Source: Actinoplanes sp. L3-i22
Lineage (GTDB): Bacteria > Actinomycetota > Actinomycetes > Mycobacteriales > Micromonosporaceae
Length of the DNA stretch: 64,000 nucleotides
Assembly: GCF_019704555.1 (NCBI RefSeq)
Contig: NZ_AP024745.1
Span: 1,670,001 to 1,734,000 of the forward strand
Direction of reading: 5' to 3'
In this document: positions 17,784 to 26,621 of the stretch, one piece after another
How positions within the stretch are numbered: position 1 is the first letter of the stretch
Layout: each line of letters opens with the position of its first letter
Notes under the pieces: generated by a model
Told to the model about the DNA's origin: nothing
Database searches by the model: none
The model's input: the letters and a program-made list of their open reading frames with translations, nothing else
Translations under genes and position numbers: made by a program

Positions 17784-19175
17784 TCAGCTGTGCGCGTGCA
17801 GCGGCTTGCCTGCGAGCGCCAGGAAAGCCTCGCCCAGCGCCTCGTTCTGCGTCGGGTGGGCGTGTACGAGCTGGGCGACGTCCTCCGGGAACGCCTCCCA
17901 GTTGTAGATCAGCTGAGCCTCGCCGACCTGCTCGCCCATGCGGGCGCCGACCATGTGGACGCCGACCACGGGGCCGTCCTCCACCCGGACCAGCTTGACG
18001 AAGCCGGTGGTCTTGAGGATCTGGCTCTTGCCGTTGCCGCCCAGGTTGTAGTTGTACGACGTGACCTTGTCCGCGCCGTACTTCTCCTTGGCCTTGGCCT
18101 CGGTCAGGCCCACCGACGCGACCTCGGGGTCGGAGTAGGTGACCCGCGGGATGCCGGCCTCGTCGATGACCGCCGGGTTCTTGCCGGCGATCTCCTCGGC
18201 CACGAAGATGCCCTGCGCGAAGCCGCGGTGCGCGAGCTGCAGGCCGGGCACGATGTCGCCGACGGCGTAGATGTTGCCGACCCCGGTGTGCAGGCGCTCG
18301 TTGGTGATCACGAAGCCCCGGTCCAGGGTGATGCCCTGCTGCTCGTACCCCAGGTTGGCGGTGGTCGGGCCACGGCCGACCGCGACCAGCAGGACCTCGG
18401 CCTCGAGGGTCTCGCCGCCGGCGATGGTGACCTTGACGCCGTCCGAGGTCTTCTCGACCTTCTCGAACGGCTTGCCGACCTTGAAGTTGATCTTCCGCTT
18501 CCGGAACGCGCGCTCGACCTGCTTCGAGACGTCCTCGTCCTCCGCGGCGACCAGCCGGGGCAGGGCCTCGATGATCGTCACGTCGGCGCCGAACGACTTC
18601 CAGACGCTGGCGAACTCGACGCCGATCACGCCGCCGCCCAGCACGATCGCCGAGGACGGGACCCGGTCCAGCTTCAGCGCGTGCTCGCTGGCCAGCACCC
18701 GGGTGCCGTCGACCTCCAGGCCGGGCAGCGAGCGCGAGTAGGAGCCGGTGGCCAGGATGACGTTGCGGCCGGTGTAGCGCTGCCCGTCGACCTCGACGGT
18801 GTCCTTGCTGACCAGCTTGCCGGCGCCGGCCACCACGGTGATGTTCTTGTTGTGGGTCAGCAGACCCTGCAGACCCTTGTACAGCCGGCCGACAACGCCG
18901 TCCTTGTACGTGTTGACCCCGGCCATGTCGATCCCGACCAGGTCGGCCTTGATGCCGAACTGCTCGCTCTCGCGGGTCTGGTCGGCGATCTCGGCCGCGT
19001 GCAGCAGCGCCTTGGTCGGGACGCAGCCGCGGTGCAGGCAGGTGCCGCCCAGCTCGGCCTTGTCGATCAGCGCTACGGAGAGGTCCAGTTCGGCGGCTCG
19101 CAGCGCGGCCGCGTACCCGCCACTGCCTGCCCCGAGAATGACGATGTCGAAGGTTCCGCCGTTCGGCTGGCTCAC
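17784..19175 (-). CDS. lpdA: Dihydrolipoyl dehydrogenase (E3)
   Basis: 463 residues. FAD/NAD flavoprotein that reoxidises dihydrolipoyl groups on E2 and GcvH. FAD motif GAGSGGY at ~15-21, redox disulfide C46/C51 in GGTCLHRGCVPTK, NAD-binding motif VLGGGVIGVEFASVW and C-terminal dimer-interface segment HAHPTQNEALGEAF with the catalytic His-Glu pair. I chose the GTG at 19175, which has GGAG five bases upstream; a longer start at 19217 adds 14 residues without homology. First gene of the lpd-sucB unit. Confidence 0.97.
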   Translation of the reverse strand: MSQPNGGTFDIVILGAGSGGYAAALRAAELDLSVALIDKAELGGTCLHRGCVPTKALLHAAEIADQTRESEQFGIKADLVGIDMAGVNTYKDGVVGRLYKGLQGLLTHNKNITVVAGAGKLVSKDTVEVDGQRYTGRNVILATGSYSRSLPGLEVDGTRVLASEHALKLDRVPSSAIVLGGGVIGVEFASVWKSFGADVTIIEALPRLVAAEDEDVSKQVERAFRKRKINFKVGKPFEKVEKTSDGVKVTIAGGETLEAEVLLVAVGRGPTTANLGYEQQGITLDRGFVITNERLHTGVGNIYAVGDIVPGLQLAHRGFAQGIFVAEEIAGKNPAVIDEAGIPRVTYSDPEVASVGLTEAKAKEKYGADKVTSYNYNLGGNGKSQILKTTGFVKLVRVEDGPVVGVHMVGARMGEQVGEAQLIYNWEAFPEDVAQLVHAHPTQNEALGEAFLALAGKPLHAHS

Positions 19176-19338
19176 GTTGACTCCAGTAGTCGAGTCGTCG
19201 CCATGTGGGTCACACAATGGAAACGGTCACAGTCCCGTCTCGGACATCTTGTCACTTGAAGACCCGCTCAATGCAGCCAGGTGCCCCACAACACGTCGGC
19301 TCGTCGTACCCTTGCGGCATTCAGCGCGAGGAGGAGCA

Positions 19339-19659
19339 GTGGCTTGGTTTCGGCGTCGCCCCCGTACCGGAGGGCCCGGCGGACGACCGGTCAATCAGGC
19401 TGATCTGGAGCACCTGACGCAATTCTTCCGCTCCCGCCGGGGCGTGGAGGCGTTCGTGGAGCCGCGGACCACGGTGACCGAGACCACCGTGTTGCTTGTG
19501 GCACACGACGGTGAATGGACCCGCCGGCGAATTGAGTCGCCGGAGATCGCCCGCCGTTTCGCGATGCAGCTCTCGATGCCGATCTACGACGTCCGGCTGC
19601 TCGGTTATCCGCAGCGGATGCGCGATTACAACGCCCGGCAGAAGCGCCGCCCGGCCTGA
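19339..19659 (+). CDS. Conserved small protein of unknown function
   Basis: 106 residues, no transmembrane segment. A basic, Gly-rich start is followed by a compact alpha/beta region (HLTQFFRSRRGVEAFVEPRT, then TTVLLVAHDGEWTRRRI) and a basic tail. The GTG has an exceptionally good ribosome-binding site (GAGGAGGAG). It is divergent from lpd and convergent with pepA. I do not recognise a characterised family. Confidence 0.75.
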   Translation: MAWFRRRPRTGGPGGRPVNQADLEHLTQFFRSRRGVEAFVEPRTTVTETTVLLVAHDGEWTRRRIESPEIARRFAMQLSMPIYDVRLLGYPQRMRDYNARQKRRPA

Positions 19660-19668
19660 TTCCCGGGC

Positions 19669-19685
19669 GGCGGCACCCGCCTTTT
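19669..19685 (+). terminator. Short terminator hairpin
   Basis: GGCGG (19669-19673) pairs with CCGCC (19677-19681) across CAC and is followed by TTTT. It lies between the small gene and the convergent pepA, and its T-run overlaps the pepA stop. Confidence 0.5.
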
Positions 19686-21216
19686 AGAGCGTCTCGACCA
19701 GGTGCAGCAGGGTACGGATCGGCACGCCGGTCCCGCCCTTGGTCCAGTACCCGGTGGCCTCGCCGGAGTGGTAGCCCGGCCCGGCGATGTCGATGTGCGC
19801 CCACTCCACGCCCGGCTCGACGAACTCGCGCAGGAACACGCCGCCCTGCAGCATGTGCCCGGCCCGGTCCAGGTTCGCGTTCGTCTGGCAGATGTCGGCG
19901 ATCTCCGACTCCATGCCCTTGCGCACGTCGTCCGGCAGCGGCATCGGCCAGGCCGGCTCGCCGACCACGTCGCCGGCCGCCTTGACCAGGCCGGTCGCCT
20001 CCTCCGAGCCCATCAGGCCGGCGACCCGCTTGCCCAGCGAGATCACCTGCCCGCCGGTCAGCGTGGACGCCTCGAACAGGTAGTCGGCGCCGTCCGCGCA
20101 GGCCCGGGCGATCGCGTCGCCGAGCACCATGCGGCCCTCGGCGTCGGTGTTGAACACCTCGACCCGCTTGCCGTTGAACATGGTGATCACGTCGCCCGGC
20201 CGGTAGGCCGACCCGGACGGCATGTTCTCCGCGATCGCCAGGTAGCCGGAGACGGCCACCCCGGGCTTGACCGCGGCGATCGCCAGCATGGTGGCGGCGA
20301 TCGCGGCCGCGCCGGCCATGTCCGACTTCATCTCCCACATGCCGGCGGCCGGCTTGATGCTCACACCACCGGTGTCGAACGTGATGCCCTTGCCGACCAG
20401 CGCGACCCGCTTCGGCTCGGCCACCCCGGCCGGCGTGTAGGTCAGCTTGACCAGCCGCGGCGGCGCCTCGGAACCCTGGCCGACGGCCACGATGCCGCCG
20501 TAGCCACCCGCCTTCAGCTGGTCGAAGTCGAGCACCTCGACGGCCAGCCCGGCCTCGGTGGCGGCGGCCGCGACCAGGTCCGCGAACGGCGCCGGCTGCA
20601 GCAGGTTCGGGGCCATGTTGACCCAGTCCCGGGCCAGGCGCACCGAGCGCCCGACCACCTCGGCGCGGGCCAGCTCGGCCGCGGCCGCCTCGTCGGCGGC
20701 GTCCGGCACGTGCACCTGCAGCGCGGTCACCGGGTCGCGGCGGTTCTTCTGCGGCTTGGTCTTGTAGCCGGCGAACCGGTAGCCGCCGAGCAGCGCACCC
20801 TCCAGCACCGCGCGCAGCACCTTCGGCGCGTCGGCGTCGTCGGGCAGCGGCAGGGCCAGCGCGACGGTGGCGCTGCCGGCCAGCGAGCGGACCGCGGCGC
20901 CGGTGCCCCGGCGCAGCGTCTCCAGCTCGGGCGCCGAGCCGGACGGCTCGTCGCCGAGGCCCACCGCGATCACCAGCGGCGCGGCGATCGTGCCGAGGGT
21001 GGCCAGCTTGGTCACCTCACCCGGCGCCCCGGTCGCGCCGAGCAGGGCGAGCGTCGCGGTCAGCTTCCCGTCGAAGGCGGCGGCGATGCTCTCCGCGCCG
21101 GACGCCGGAAGCAGGGCGCCGTCCTGGTCGGGCTGGCTGTGCAGGCCGATGACGATGGCATCGACCGCCAATTCGGCCGGGTCGGTGTCGACCAGGCTGA
21201 GGCTGGGCTGGGTCAC
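19684..21216 (-). CDS. pepA: Leucyl aminopeptidase (M17)
   Basis: 510 residues. Two-metal cytosolic aminopeptidase. An N-terminal macro-like domain (~1-170) is followed by the catalytic domain with [16 protein letters not shown], the SDMAGAAA segment and the family signature NTDAEGR at 356-362, which supply metal ligands and the catalytic Lys/Arg. Starts at GTG with GGAGAG upstream. Divergent from gcvT across a ~120-base gap. In Mycobacterium the orthologue is pepB. Confidence 0.96.
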   Translation of the reverse strand: MTQPSLSLVDTDPAELAVDAIVIGLHSQPDQDGALLPASGAESIAAAFDGKLTATLALLGATGAPGEVTKLATLGTIAAPLVIAVGLGDEPSGSAPELETLRRGTGAAVRSLAGSATVALALPLPDDADAPKVLRAVLEGALLGGYRFAGYKTKPQKNRRDPVTALQVHVPDAADEAAAAELARAEVVGRSVRLARDWVNMAPNLLQPAPFADLVAAAATEAGLAVEVLDFDQLKAGGYGGIVAVGQGSEAPPRLVKLTYTPAGVAEPKRVALVGKGITFDTGGVSIKPAAGMWEMKSDMAGAAAIAATMLAIAAVKPGVAVSGYLAIAENMPSGSAYRPGDVITMFNGKRVEVFNTDAEGRMVLGDAIARACADGADYLFEASTLTGGQVISLGKRVAGLMGSEEATGLVKAAGDVVGEPAWPMPLPDDVRKGMESEIADICQTNANLDRAGHMLQGGVFLREFVEPGVEWAHIDIAGPGYHSGEATGYWTKGGTGVPIRTLLHLVETL

Positions 21217-21335
21217 TCGGACTCTCCGCGACGTTCGGCCGGTTCCGCCGGTGGGCGGTGCTCCCGGCTGGTGGGAAACACTTGGTATTCCCCGCGACTC
21301 TAACCAGCCCCAAGGTCACCGGTAAGTTGAGTCTC

Positions 21336-22427
21336 ATGTCTGCCGAGTACTTCCGCTCCCCGCTGCACGACCGCCACACCGCGCTGGGCGCGAAGCTCGC
21401 CCCCTTCAGCGGCTGGGAGATGCCGTTGGAGTACGCGGGTGGCGGTGTCCTCAAGGAGCACGCCGCGGTCCGCGAGTCGGCCGGTGTCTTCGACGTGTCC
21501 CACCTGGGCAAGGCCCGGGTCCTCGGGCCCGGCGCCGCCGACTTCGTGAACTCCTGCCTCACCAACGACCTGGGCCGGATCGCCCCCGGCAAGGCGCAGT
21601 ACACGCTCTGCTGCGACGAGTCCGGTGGCGTGGTGGACGACCTGATCGCGTACCTCTACGGCCCCGACGACGTCTTCCTGATCCCGAACGCCGCGAACAC
21701 CGCCGAGGTGGTCCGCCGGCTCGCCGCCGCGGCCCCGGCCGGCCTCACCGTCACCGACCTGCACCGCGACTTCGCGATCCTGGCCGTCCAGGGCCCGCGC
21801 TCGGCGGAGATCCTCGCCAAGCTCGGCCTGCCCACCGACCACGACTACATGTCCTTCACCGACGCCCAGCTCAGCGGCGCCCCGCTGGTCGTCTGCCGGA
21901 CCGGCTACACCGGCGAGCACGGCTACGAGCTGGTCATCCCCTGGGAGGTCGCGACCACCGTCTGGGACGAGCTGATCGCCGCCGGGGTCCGCCCGTGCGG
22001 CCTCGGCGCCCGCGACACGCTGCGCACCGAGATGGGCTACCCGCTGCACGGCCAGGAGCTCTCGCTGGACATCAGCCCGGTCCAGGCCCGCTCCGGCTGG
22101 GCGGTCGGCTGGTCCAAGCCGGCGTTCTGGGGCCGCGACGCCCTCCTCGCCGAGAAGGCCGCCGGCCCGCGCCGTCAGCTGCGCGGCCTGGAGCTCACCG
22201 GCCGCGGCATCCCGCGCGGCCACATGGCGGTCCTCGCCGGCGACACGCCGATCGGCGAGACCACCAGCGGCACGTTCTCCCCGACGAAGAAGATCGGCAT
22301 CGCGCTCGCCCTGATCGACACCGCGCCGGCCCTGCCCGACGGCACCCTCGTCGAGATCGACATCCGTGGCCGCCGCACCGAGGCCCGCCTGGTCAAGCCG
22401 CCGTTCGTCCAGCCGTCGGTCCGCTGA
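21336..22427 (+). CDS. gcvT: Glycine cleavage system T protein (aminomethyltransferase)
   Basis: 363 residues. Transfers the aminomethyl carbon from lipoyl-GcvH to tetrahydrofolate. Family features: [21 protein letters not shown] and [10 protein letters not shown] near the N-terminus, the folate-site region [12 protein letters not shown] and the C-terminal barrel ([21 protein letters not shown]). The ATG has no Shine-Dalgarno; TAAGTT lies about eight bases upstream, so the message may be leaderless. No glycine riboswitch is visible in the short upstream gap. It uses a LipA product, linking it to the lipoate genes. The structured-RNA element begins 22 bases after its stop. Confidence 0.96.
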   Translation: MSAEYFRSPLHDRHTALGAKLAPFSGWEMPLEYAGGGVLKEHAAVRESAGVFDVSHLGKARVLGPGAADFVNSCLTNDLGRIAPGKAQYTLCCDESGGVVDDLIAYLYGPDDVFLIPNAANTAEVVRRLAAAAPAGLTVTDLHRDFAILAVQGPRSAEILAKLGLPTDHDYMSFTDAQLSGAPLVVCRTGYTGEHGYELVIPWEVATTVWDELIAAGVRPCGLGARDTLRTEMGYPLHGQELSLDISPVQARSGWAVGWSKPAFWGRDALLAEKAAGPRRQLRGLELTGRGIPRGHMAVLAGDTPIGETTSGTFSPTKKIGIALALIDTAPALPDGTLVEIDIRGRRTEARLVKPPFVQPSVR

Positions 22428-22448
22428 GAAAAGATCAACTTCAAGATC

Positions 22449-22590
22449 TTCATTGCCTCGGCTGCGGCCGATAACTGATCGTCGCTCCCGCGGGGACCCT
22501 TCCGGGCCTCGCAGGGCGCGGGGCGCCCAAAAACGCGAGGCCCTCCAGGGCGACGTCCGCGGGTGGTCGCGGTTTCAAAGAACCCACGCG
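22449..22590 (+). ncRNA. Putative structured RNA element, copy 1
   Basis: A 142-bp element that recurs at 49153-49294 without any length change. By my count 15 of 18 differences fall in one 35-base block. Helices: CCCGCGG (22487-22493)/CCGCGGG (22557-22563); CCCT (22497-22500)/AGGG (22547-22550); variable stem CCTCGC (22507-22512)/GCGAGG (22535-22540); and a 3' hairpin GGTT-TCAAAG-AACC. CGTCGC (22480-22485) could also pair with GCGACG (22550-22555), making a pseudoknot with the first helix. A GCCGATAA box at 22467-22474 precedes the structured part and a T-run terminator follows at 22659, so a ~200-nt transcript is plausible. Identity unknown. Confidence 0.5.
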
Positions 22591-22658
22591 ACCCGGCCGC
22601 CTGGTCCAGGCCGGGCCGCGCCGCGCGGCGTCGGCCGGCGGGGCGGGGCTGACGACGT

Positions 22659-22680
22659 ACCCAGGAATGGGTCTTTTTTA
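22659..22680 (+). terminator. Rho-independent terminator after gcvT/RNA element
   Basis: ACCCA (22659-22663), loop GGAA, TGGGT (22668-22672), then CTTTTTTA. Short stem but a clear T-run. It would stop plus-strand transcription from gcvT or the RNA element just before running into the convergent cobS. Confidence 0.7.
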
Positions 22681-23424
22681 TGTGAAAGTGAGGGTCAGGA
22701 GCGCAAGCGTGGTGGCCAGCTCGGCGCAGGCGCCGAGGACGTCACCGGTGATCCCGCCGAGCCGCCGCACACAGTGCCGGAGCAGCAGCAGAACACCCCC
22801 GAGCGCCACCACCACAGCCACCGGCCCGAGCCAGGGACGCCCGGCGATCACCGGCCCGCCCGCGCCTGCCACGAGCGCCGTGGCGATCAGCACGACCGGC
22901 GTCGGCACCGTCGAGGCGACCATCGCGCCCAGCCCCTCCGGCCGCGCCGACGGCACCCCGCGCCGGCAGGCCACCGAGATCGCCAGCCGCCCGGTCGCCC
23001 ACGCGATCACGACCCCCCACCAGGGGATCACCGCGATCGAGGCGGCCTGGACCAGCACCACCACGGCCAGCGCGACCACCCCGAACGGCCCGATGTCCGG
23101 CTTCTTCATGATCGCCAGAGCGTCCGGGCCGGACCGGTAGGACCCGAGCGCGTCGACCGTGTCGGCCAGCCCGTCCAGATGCAGCCCCCGGGTGAACAGC
23201 GCCCCGGCGGCCACCGCCACCCCACCGGCCACCAGCCCGGGCGCGCCGAGCGCCCGCAGGCCCTCGCTCACCCCGGCGATCGCCAGCCCGAGCAGCGCCC
23301 CGACGAGCGGCGCGAGGCCCATCGCCACGGCCGCGGTCGGCCGGTCCACCCGGCCCCCACGCACCGGCAGCACGGTCAGCGTGGTGACCGCCAGCCGCAG
23401 GCCGTCGGCCACCCGCGCGATCAC
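22678..23424 (-). CDS. cobS: Adenosylcobinamide-GDP ribazoletransferase (cobalamin synthase)
   Basis: 248 residues, strongly hydrophobic with about six to seven membrane helices. Joins adenosylcobinamide-GDP with alpha-ribazole (phosphate) at the membrane. Family motifs: LHLDGLADTVDALGSYR with conserved acidic residues, IMKKPDIGPFGVVAL and WATGRLAISVACRRGVPSARPEGLG. The GTG start overlaps the stop of the upstream cobU-cobT gene as GTGA, so the three cobalamin activities are translated as a unit. Confidence 0.93.
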   Translation of the reverse strand: MIARVADGLRLAVTTLTVLPVRGGRVDRPTAAVAMGLAPLVGALLGLAIAGVSEGLRALGAPGLVAGGVAVAAGALFTRGLHLDGLADTVDALGSYRSGPDALAIMKKPDIGPFGVVALAVVVLVQAASIAVIPWWGVVIAWATGRLAISVACRRGVPSARPEGLGAMVASTVPTPVVLIATALVAGAGGPVIAGRPWLGPVAVVVALGGVLLLLRHCVRRLGGITGDVLGACAELATTLALLTLTFT

Positions 23425-25463
23425 GGCCGGCCGGCCGGGCCGTCCAGGTCGTCCCGGCGCAGCACGGTGGTCGTGTCCCCGTCGTCGTCCCGGCGGAACG
23501 CGGCGGTCGCGTCCTCGTCGAGGGCGGCGCCCAGGTCCTCCCGGGAGAACACGGTGGTCGCGTCGTCGAGGCCCCCGGCAGCGGCCGGGTTGCCGAAACC
23601 GGCGGCCGGGGAGACCTGCTCGTCGAGGCCGTCGTCGGCGTCCTCGGGCCGGAGGCTGTCGAGCTCGTCGGCCAGGCCCGCGTCGCCGTGCTCGGCGAGC
23701 AGCGCCGGGTGCACCGGCAGCGCCGCGGCGAGCCCCAGCACGGTCCGCAGCAGCGGCAGCGCCGCCAGGGCGTTCGCGCCTTCGCCGAGGTCCAGCCCGA
23801 GCTCCAGGACCGGGGTCAGGCCCAGCACGTCCGCACCCTGCTTGACCAGCGCCGACGTCCCCGCCTCGGGCAGCAGGCACCAGTGCCGGGTCTGCCCGGC
23901 CAGGTCCCGCGCGACCAGCCCGGCGGCGATCCCCAGCGGCCCGTCCAGCAGCACCGGGATGCGCCGCGCGGCCGCGCCGAGCAGCAACCCGGTGGCGACG
24001 GCCAGGTCCAGGCCGCCGAGCTCGCGCAGGATGTCGTGGGCGCCGCGCGGTTCCTGCCGGATCCGGTGCAGAGCGTCCCGGACCGCGGCACAGCGGGTCA
24101 TCCAGGCGTGGTCGTCGAACCGTCCGCCGGGCAGCAGCACCCGGGGGAGGGTCGCGGCCGGCTCGGCCCCGGTGGTCGCCGCGAGCACCGCGGTGGCCGC
24201 CGCTTCCACGCCGACCCCGATCCCGGCGAGCAGCAGCGCGTCCCGGCCGGCGTCGGCCGCCTCGTCGGCGAGCTGCCAGCCCTGCCGCAGCGCGGCCTCG
24301 ACCGCGTGGTCGGCGGCGACCGGGCCGTCCTCCATCGCGCCGGAGGAGCCCACGCGCAGCACCGCGATGTCCGCGCCGGCCTGACCGGCGAGCCGGCCGA
24401 GCAGGCCGATGCCGAGCTCGGTCTCGGCAACCCGGCGCTCGACGTCGAGCGGGTCGGCGCCGGCCGCGGCGCCGCCGCCGTGCCGGCCGGCGATCACCAC
24501 GACCCGGACCGACGACCACGGCTGCGGGGCGGTGGTGTCCTGGGTGGCGGCGGCGAACTCGACGGCCTCGGCGACCATGCCGAGCCCGGCGCCGGGCAGG
24601 TCGATCATGCCGAGCCGCTCCCGGGCGTCCGGGCCGGCGTCGCTGCTCGGCAGCGGCAGGTCCATGCCCGGCTGGATCCTGGTGAGCCCGGACGCGACCA
24701 GCGGCAGGCTCATGGTGGCGCCGCTGAACGCGTCGCTCACCGGGAGCACCGGCTCGGTGGTGGCCAGCGGGGCCACGACGGTCGCCTCGACCGGCGTCTC
24801 GATGAACGCCGGGTCGGCGGCCGGCGTGACGAAGGTCGCCGGGACCGGCGGCGGGGGCGGCGCGGGCGTGGCCGAGACGAGCGGCACGGGCCGGGGAGCC
24901 GGCGAAGGCTCGGCCGCGGCCGGCCGCTTCAGCCAGCTCGGCTGACCGGCCACCACCAGCACCACGCCGTCACTGGCCGCGGCGAGCGCCTGGTTCGTGG
25001 TCCCCAGCGCGTCGGTGAACGCGCGACCGACCGGCGTGACCGGCACCAGCGACAGGCCGACCTCGGGGCTGACCAGCACCACGCGCGCGGCGCACGCGTG
25101 TACCGCGGCGGCCAGCGCGGTCACGTCGGCCACGTCGTCGTTGGGCTGCCGGGCCGGGTCGAGCACCGCGGCCACCCAGCCGCCCAGGTCGTCGACGAGC
25201 AGCGTGTCGCCGGGCTTCGCCTCGGTCAGCAGCTCGGCGAGCCGGGCCGGGTCGGCCCCGGTCTCCTCGGTCGACCAGGACTGCGGCCGGCGCCGCTGAT
25301 GCTCCTCGATCCGGGCCCGCCACTCCGGGTCGTCCTCACCGCCGATCGCGGTCGCCACATACCGCACCGCCGGCGCGTCGGCCACCAGCGATTCGGCGAA
25401 CGCGGATTTGCCGGAGCGGATCCCACCGAGCACCAGGACCGTGTTCCACCGATCATCGGACAT
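23421..25463 (-). CDS. cobUT: CobU-CobT fusion: cobinamide kinase/guanylyltransferase and NaMN:DMB phosphoribosyltransferase
   Basis: 680 residues. Residues ~1-185 are CobU with P-loop GGIRSGKS at 13-20 and the DDLGGWVA segment. A Pro/Ala/Val-rich linker follows (~185-275), then a CobT domain (~280-630) with VATGLLLGAAARRIPVLLDG and LGLDLGEGANALAAL, which holds the catalytic glutamate of the family. An acidic, Asp/Thr-rich tail ends the protein. It activates cobinamide and makes alpha-ribazole phosphate for CobS, so one polypeptide supplies both CobS substrates. The start at 25463 has AAGG upstream; a longer start at 25490 is less likely. Confidence 0.9.
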   Translation of the reverse strand: MSDDRWNTVLVLGGIRSGKSAFAESLVADAPAVRYVATAIGGEDDPEWRARIEEHQRRRPQSWSTEETGADPARLAELLTEAKPGDTLLVDDLGGWVAAVLDPARQPNDDVADVTALAAAVHACAARVVLVSPEVGLSLVPVTPVGRAFTDALGTTNQALAAASDGVVLVVAGQPSWLKRPAAAEPSPAPRPVPLVSATPAPPPPPVPATFVTPAADPAFIETPVEATVVAPLATTEPVLPVSDAFSGATMSLPLVASGLTRIQPGMDLPLPSSDAGPDARERLGMIDLPGAGLGMVAEAVEFAAATQDTTAPQPWSSVRVVVIAGRHGGGAAAGADPLDVERRVAETELGIGLLGRLAGQAGADIAVLRVGSSGAMEDGPVAADHAVEAALRQGWQLADEAADAGRDALLLAGIGVGVEAAATAVLAATTGAEPAATLPRVLLPGGRFDDHAWMTRCAAVRDALHRIRQEPRGAHDILRELGGLDLAVATGLLLGAAARRIPVLLDGPLGIAAGLVARDLAGQTRHWCLLPEAGTSALVKQGADVLGLTPVLELGLDLGEGANALAALPLLRTVLGLAAALPVHPALLAEHGDAGLADELDSLRPEDADDGLDEQVSPAAGFGNPAAAGGLDDATTVFSREDLGAALDEDATAAFRRDDDGDTTTVLRRDDLDGPAGRP

Positions 25464-25545
25464 GCCCCGTACCTTAAAGCCGGGTCGCACACGCGCACGC
25501 CGTAGGGTGGAAGGCCACCGACGTACGACGTGAGGGGGCGGCTCA

Positions 25546-25743
25546 ATGCCGTGGAGTTGGCGGTACGAGGACGTCGACGGTAAATCGGTCGACGGTCCGG
25601 CCGAGACGTTCAGCAGTCAGGCCGACGCCGAGTCCTGGATCGGCCAGGAGTGGCGTCAGTTGCAGGCCTCCGGGGTCAGCACGGTCACGCTGGTCGAGGA
25701 CGACCGGGTCGACTATCAGATGAGCCTGCAGCCGGCGGAGTGA
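25546..25743 (+). CDS. Small conserved acidic protein
   Basis: 65 residues, acidic and Trp-rich (WSWRYED, SWIGQEWRQLQASG), no membrane segment. Begins ATG after GAGGGGGCGG. It ends one base before the GTG of the site-2 protease gene, so the two are an operon. I know similar short proteins in actinobacteria but no function. Confidence 0.75.
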   Translation: MPWSWRYEDVDGKSVDGPAETFSSQADAESWIGQEWRQLQASGVSTVTLVEDDRVDYQMSLQPAE

Positions 25744-25744
25744 C

Positions 25745-26560
25745 GTGACCTACGAACCGGTCTACACCCGTACGCCGCGGAACGCGTTCGTCCCGAGCCC
25801 GGTCTTCGTCGGCATCGTCGCGATCTTCGCGGTGAGCGGCTACCTGCTCTGGACGAAGTTCGGAAACGTGGGCGTCGACGCGTTCCTGTTCGTCGTCTCG
25901 GGCTGGCTGATCTCACTCTGCCTGCACGAGTACGCGCACGCCGTCGCGGCCTTCTTCTCCGGCGACCTGACCGTGGCCGAGCGGGGATATCTGCGGCTCA
26001 ACCCGTTGAAGTACACCAGCCCGCTGCTGTCCATCGTGCTGCCGGTGGTCGTGGTGATCCTCGGCGGCATCGGCCTGCCCGGTGGCGCGGTCTGGATCGA
26101 TCACCGGTACATCAACAGCAGGCTCAAGGACTCGCTGATCAGCGTGGCGGGGCCGCTCACCAACGTCATCCTGGCGGTGGTGGCGGCCGCGCCGTTCCTC
26201 CTCGGCCTGGGTCCGGACATCTTCGAGGCCGGTAGCAGCGCGTTCGCGGTCTCCGGTCACGTCGATTTCTGGCAGGCACTCTCGGTGGTCGCGTACCTGC
26301 AGATCACCGCGAGCGTGCTGAACCTGCTGCCGATCCCGGGCCTGGACGGGGGCAGCATCCTGCGGCCCTGGCTCAGCCCGGCGTACCGGCGGGCCTGGGA
26401 CACGTTCGCCCCGTTCGGCTTCATGCTGCTGTTCGTGGCGCTCTGGACGACCAGCCTCGGGGCGTACTTCTCCGACCTGGTCAGCTGGCTCGCCGAGTCG
26501 CTCGGGCTGAACACCGGCCTGATCGCGGCAGGGCTCGACCTGATGCGCTTCTGGAATTGA
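25745..26560 (+). CDS. Site-2 protease family membrane metalloprotease
   Basis: 271 residues, about six hydrophobic segments. Zinc-site HEYAH (H61, E62, H65) in the second helix and the third ligand in NLLPIPGLDGG (D201) match the S2P/M50 group. No PDZ or CBS domain is fused. Substrate unknown; relatives cleave anti-sigma factors or signal-peptide remnants, while others are housekeeping. The preceding small acidic gene is its only obvious partner. Confidence 0.92.
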   Translation: MTYEPVYTRTPRNAFVPSPVFVGIVAIFAVSGYLLWTKFGNVGVDAFLFVVSGWLISLCLHEYAHAVAAFFSGDLTVAERGYLRLNPLKYTSPLLSIVLPVVVVILGGIGLPGGAVWIDHRYINSRLKDSLISVAGPLTNVILAVVAAAPFLLGLGPDIFEAGSSAFAVSGHVDFWQALSVVAYLQITASVLNLLPIPGLDGGSILRPWLSPAYRRAWDTFAPFGFMLLFVALWTTSLGAYFSDLVSWLAESLGLNTGLIAAGLDLMRFWN

Positions 26561-26567
26561 GCGCCCG

Positions 26568-26613
26568 CGCGCGTCGTTGACGAGAGCTTCGACGCCCTCG
26601 TCAACGACGCGCG
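26568..26613. terminator. Bidirectional terminator hairpin
   Basis: CGCGCGTCGTTGACGAG (26568-26584) is the exact reverse complement of CTCGTCAACGACGCGCG (26597-26613) across a 12-base loop. It sits between two convergent genes, which is typical of a shared terminator; no long T-run. Confidence 0.75.
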
Positions 26614-26621
26614 TAATCGTT

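Noticed and set aside
21217..21335. Glycine riboswitch before gcvT
   Set aside because: The gap is too short and lacks the conserved GGAGAG/aptamer pattern in the right orientation.
25464..25545. Cobalamin riboswitch before cobU-cobT
   Set aside because: Only ~80 bases to the divergent gene and no B12-box-like sequence.
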